Assembly (NCBI GenBank): GCA_964369235.1 | Contig: CAYJEQ010000022.1 | Location: 1 to 33,039, forward strand | Direction: 5' to 3' | DNA from: CAYJEQ01 sp964369235 | Lineage (GTDB): Bacteria > Bacillota > Clostridia > Oscillospirales > Ruminococcaceae | Length of the DNA stretch: 33,039 nucleotides | Shown here: piece after piece, positions 30,179 to 33,039 of the stretch | Layout: each line of letters starts with the position of its first letter | Numbering within the stretch: the first letter of the stretch is position 1 | Notes under the pieces: generated by a model | What the model was told of the DNA's origin: nothing | Database searches by the model: none | The model's input: the letters and a program-made list of their open reading frames with translations, nothing else | Program-made: the position numbers and the translations under genes

Positions 30179-31483
30179 ATGTCCGTTAAGATTACACAGG
30201 TAGTAGTAAACTCACCTGCTCATAAGGCAGGGATATTAGCTGAGGATATTCTAATTTCCATTAATGATAAGGAAATTAGAGATGTACTTGACTATCAGTT
30301 TTACATGACCGATAGCAAGATAAATGTAGTTACTAATAAGGGTAGCTACTCCATTGAAAAAGATGAATACGAGAATTTGGGGCTAGAGTTTGACACCTAT
30401 CTTATGGACAAGCAGCACTCCTGTAAAAATGCCTGTATATTTTGCTTTGTAGACCAGATGCCTAAGGGTATGAGGGATACATTGTATTTTAAAGATGATG
30501 ATGAGCGAATGTCTTTTTTATTTGGTAACTACATCACTTTGACAAATCTAGATGATGAAGAAATCCAGCGTATTATTAAGATGCGTATTAGCCCAGTAAA
30601 TGTATCAGTTCACACCACAAATCCACAGCTTAGAATAGAGATGATGAAAAACCCTCGCTCTGGACAGGTTTTGGATTATGTAAAGCAGATGACCGACGCC
30701 GGTATTAAGGTTAATACCCAGCTGGTGCTATGTCCTAATTACAATGATGGTGATGAGCTTGGAAGAAGTTTATCTGATTTGGGGCAAATGTACCCTAATC
30801 TACAAAGTATTGCCTGTGTTCCAGTGGGACTGACCAAATACAGAGATAAACTAACTAAGCTAGAAAGCTATAATAAAGAAAAAGCAGTGGAAACCATTAA
30901 TATAATTAATGAATTTGCTGAAAAAATGATGGAAGAACATGGAGAAAGAGTTGCATATCCTTCCGATGAGTTTTTCATTAGAGCAGAGATGGATCTGCCG
31001 GAATACGAATATTATGGCGAGTTTAATCAGCTAGAAAATGGAGTAGGGCTACTAACACTGTTACAGGCAGAGTTTACCGATGCCTGTGCAATGGCAAATG
31101 ACAGCGACAAAGAGCGCAGTGTATCCATTGCCACAGGAACAGCAGCATACCCATTTATAAAAGCTTGTGGGGACAAAGCCAAAGAAATATATCCAAACCT
31201 TAATGTTAATGTTTATGAGATAGTTAATGATTATTTTGGCCACAGTATAACCGTTGCTGGACTTATCACTGCTACTGATCTTATTAAACAGCTTAAAGGT
31301 AAGGAACTAGGGGAAGAGTTGATACTTGTTTCCTCAATGCTTAAACATGAAGAAGATAAATTCCTAGATGATCTAACTGTAGAGGATCTACAAAGGGAAC
31401 TGGGGATTAATGTTAATATAATTGATGCCGACGGCTTTGAGCTATTAGGCGCAATGATGGACGAAGAAGATATATACGGATAA
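30179..31483 (+). CDS. DUF512 radical-SAM-like protein with PDZ-like N-terminus
   Basis: This 434-residue protein fits the DUF512/TIGR03279 family of putative iron-sulfur oxidoreductases. A PDZ-like segment occupies about 1-55 (VNSPAHKAGILAEDILISIND). The cluster-binding motif is CKNACIFC at 82-89 (C-x3-C-x2-C), suggesting a radical-SAM-like [4Fe-4S] site. The middle region PVNVSVHTTNPQLR and the C-terminal DUF512 part (GTAAYPFIKACG, EIVNDYFGHSITVAGLI) follow. The reaction is unknown, although the family is widely conserved in Firmicutes directly upstream of der, as here (12 bases apart). AAGGAGG precedes the ATG. Confidence 0.92.
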   Translation: MSVKITQVVVNSPAHKAGILAEDILISINDKEIRDVLDYQFYMTDSKINVVTNKGSYSIEKDEYENLGLEFDTYLMDKQHSCKNACIFCFVDQMPKGMRDTLYFKDDDERMSFLFGNYITLTNLDDEEIQRIIKMRISPVNVSVHTTNPQLRIEMMKNPRSGQVLDYVKQMTDAGIKVNTQLVLCPNYNDGDELGRSLSDLGQMYPNLQSIACVPVGLTKYRDKLTKLESYNKEKAVETINIINEFAEKMMEEHGERVAYPSDEFFIRAEMDLPEYEYYGEFNQLENGVGLLTLLQAEFTDACAMANDSDKERSVSIATGTAAYPFIKACGDKAKEIYPNLNVNVYEIVNDYFGHSITVAGLITATDLIKQLKGKELGEELILVSSMLKHEEDKFLDDLTVEDLQRELGINVNIIDADGFELLGAMMDEEDIYG

Positions 31484-31495
31484 GGAGGTGTCTAT

Positions 31496-32824
31496 ATGAG
31501 ACCAATAGTTGCAGTAGTAGGTAGACCTAATGTAGGTAAATCAACACTATTTAACAAATTAATCGGCCAGAGATTATCCATTGTAGAGGATACACCAGGG
31601 GTAACTCGTGACCGTATCTACGCACCATGCGAATGGCTAAACAAAGAGGTTATGTTAGTTGACACAGGTGGTATTGAGCCATATTCTGACGATGTAATTC
31701 TATCTCAGATGCGCCGTCAGGCACAGATGGCTATAGACAGTGCTGAGGTAATAATATTCGTTGTGGATATTAGAACAGGTGTAACAGCCAATGACCAAGA
31801 AGTAGGGATAATGCTACTAAAAAGTGGTAAGCCAATTGTACTTTGTGTAAACAAATGTGACTGGATTGGTGAGCCACCAGCAGATTTCTATGAGTTTTAC
31901 AATCTAGGTATGGGTGATCCAATAGCAGTATCTGCTTCCCATGGACATGGTACAGGGGATCTACTAGATGCAGTGTATGAGCATATTGATTTTGACAACA
32001 GAGAAGATTATAGCGATGAATACACCAAGGTTGCTATTATCGGTAAACCTAATGTAGGTAAATCCTCTCTAATTAACCATGTAGCAGGTACCGAGCGTGC
32101 TATTGTATCTAATATTGCTGGTACTACAAGAGATGCAGTGGATACAGTTATAGAAAATGATCATGGTAAATATGTATTTATCGATACAGCAGGTATTAGA
32201 AGAAAATCCAGAGTTCATGAGTCTATCGAGCATTACAGTGTACTAAGAGCTTATATGGCTGTTGATAGAGCTGATGTATGTGTTATTATGATAGATGCAG
32301 AGGTAGGTTTTACCGAGCAGGATTCTAAGATTGCAGGTTATGCCCATGAACAGGGCAAAGGCTGTGTTGTTGCAGTTAATAAATGGGATGCTGTGGAAAA
32401 AGACGGCAATACAATGAACCAGTACCTAAAGGGGCTAAAAGAAGACTTCTCCTTTATGTCCTATGTGCCATTTGTATTTATCTCAGCAAAAACTGGACAG
32501 CGTATAAACAAGCTATATGAGCAGATTAACATGGTTGCTCAGAACAATGCAATGAGAATTAGCACAGGTACTCTAAATGACATACTAGCCTATGCTACAG
32601 CTAGAGTACAGCCACCATCTGATAAGGGTAGACGACTAAAAATCTACTACATGACTCAGGTATCCACCAAGCCACCGACATTTATATTCTTTGTAAATCG
32701 TGCAGAGCTATTCCACTTCTCCTATCAGAGATATCTGGAAAACCAGATAAGAGATGCTTTTGCTATGGATGGTACACCGGTTAGATTTATCGTTCGTGAG
32801 AAGGATAGAATGGATACAAAATAG
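31496..32824 (+). CDS. der: Ribosome assembly GTPase Der (EngA)
   Basis: This 442-residue protein has two tandem GTPase domains and a C-terminal KH-like domain. Domain 1 has GRPNVGKS (8-15), DTPGVTRDR, DTGG and NKCD. Domain 2 has GKPNVGKSS (about 183-191), GTTRDAVD, DTAGIRRK and NKWD. The C-terminal domain includes YMTQVSTKPPTFIFFVNR, typical of Der. It is essential for 50S subunit maturation. AAGGAGG lies upstream of the ATG. The stop codon is followed after 13 bases by the second cloverleaf-like repeat. Confidence 0.98.
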   Translation: MRPIVAVVGRPNVGKSTLFNKLIGQRLSIVEDTPGVTRDRIYAPCEWLNKEVMLVDTGGIEPYSDDVILSQMRRQAQMAIDSAEVIIFVVDIRTGVTANDQEVGIMLLKSGKPIVLCVNKCDWIGEPPADFYEFYNLGMGDPIAVSASHGHGTGDLLDAVYEHIDFDNREDYSDEYTKVAIIGKPNVGKSSLINHVAGTERAIVSNIAGTTRDAVDTVIENDHGKYVFIDTAGIRRKSRVHESIEHYSVLRAYMAVDRADVCVIMIDAEVGFTEQDSKIAGYAHEQGKGCVVAVNKWDAVEKDGNTMNQYLKGLKEDFSFMSYVPFVFISAKTGQRINKLYEQINMVAQNNAMRISTGTLNDILAYATARVQPPSDKGRRLKIYYMTQVSTKPPTFIFFVNRAELFHFSYQRYLENQIRDAFAMDGTPVRFIVREKDRMDTK

Positions 32825-32837
32825 CATTGATTGACAT

Positions 32838-32983
32838 CCTGCCTGAATTTGGAGCTATACTCCAAATTCAGAGTGTAAAGTTTTTATAATAATGGATTAA
32901 AAACTTTGCACCCTGAAACACCCAAAAAACATATTAAATAAACCTATAAGTATGTTTTTAGGTTGTTCAGCAGGCTTTAATTA
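32838..32983. repeat. 145-bp cloverleaf-like repeat, copy 2
   Basis: About 95% identical to 9997-10141, with one extra A and a few substitutions. One change leaves a G-T pair in the second stem; others weaken the third. The outer pairing CCTGC/GCAGG is kept. It begins 13 bases after the der stop codon and runs straight into a MITE-like copy. Confidence 0.8.
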
Positions 32984-33039
32984 GTTTTATATCAATTGTT
33001 GGGGTGACTTCCCACGCCGTCGGCGAGGGAAGTCACCCC
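32983..33039 (+). mobile_element. MITE-like hairpin element, copy 5, cut by window end
   Basis: It begins AGTTTTATATCAATTGTTGGGG, then has the stem GGGGTGACTTCCC with tip CGCC-GTC-GGCG and the matching GGGAAGTCACCCC. The window ends before the right terminus. The stem sequence differs from the copy at 23244 in both arms together. Confidence 0.7.

Overview
The window looks like a piece of chromosome from a low-GC, endospore-forming member of the Clostridia. SpoVS, the NrdR-YmdB pair, the DUF177-RpmF pair, Der, DUF512 and an OpuC-type osmolyte importer all fit Firmicutes. Ribosome-binding sites are mostly GAAAGGA or AAGGAGG, and most promoters match the sigma-A consensus. No phage genes, transposase genes, rRNA or CRISPR array are visible.

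Layout. 1-1194: a small membrane-anchored protein (minus), a DnaA-box-like cluster, and a 54-residue protein (plus). 1298-3623: one PAS-GAF-GGDEF-EAL cyclic-di-GMP enzyme with its own promoter and terminator. 3751-14847: a 10-kb minus-strand locus, read from right to left. It holds a YesM-like sensor kinase, a YesN-like AraC response regulator, a BMP-family lipoprotein, a two-domain ABC ATPase, two ABC permeases, and a beta-propeller/PHP hydrolase. It resembles a regulated uptake-and-processing system for a nucleoside-like or other small solute that cannot be named from sequence. 14970-17298: a divergent MalY/PatB-type C-S lyase and a FabG-like reductase. 17408-20067: NrdR, YmdB, SpoVS and an unknown membrane-anchored protein. 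20219-20412: tRNA-Pro(UGG) with a clear promoter and terminator. 20545-26453: an M42 aminopeptidase, an alanine/sodium symporter, and a two-gene OpuC-type ABC transporter. 26513-32824: housekeeping genes trmL, a DUF815 ATPase, DUF177, a C_GCAxxG_C_C protein, rpmF, a DUF512 radical-SAM-like protein and der.

The most unusual content is between genes. (1) A MITE-like hairpin element of about 90 bp occurs in five copies (3638, 16415, 20125, 23244 and 32983). Three copies are flanked by exact or near-exact 8-bp direct repeats. Its central stem changes sequence between copies while both arms still pair. (2) A 145-bp element that can fold into three hairpins closed by an outer stem occurs twice (9997 and 32838) at about 95% identity. 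(3) The transporter operon carries a run of hairpins after the lipoprotein gene, and a duplicated stop-codon-plus-hairpin segment after its last permease. (4) The kinase promoter is bracketed by a 12-bp inverted repeat.

Functions are read from motifs and remembered family features only. No database search was run.
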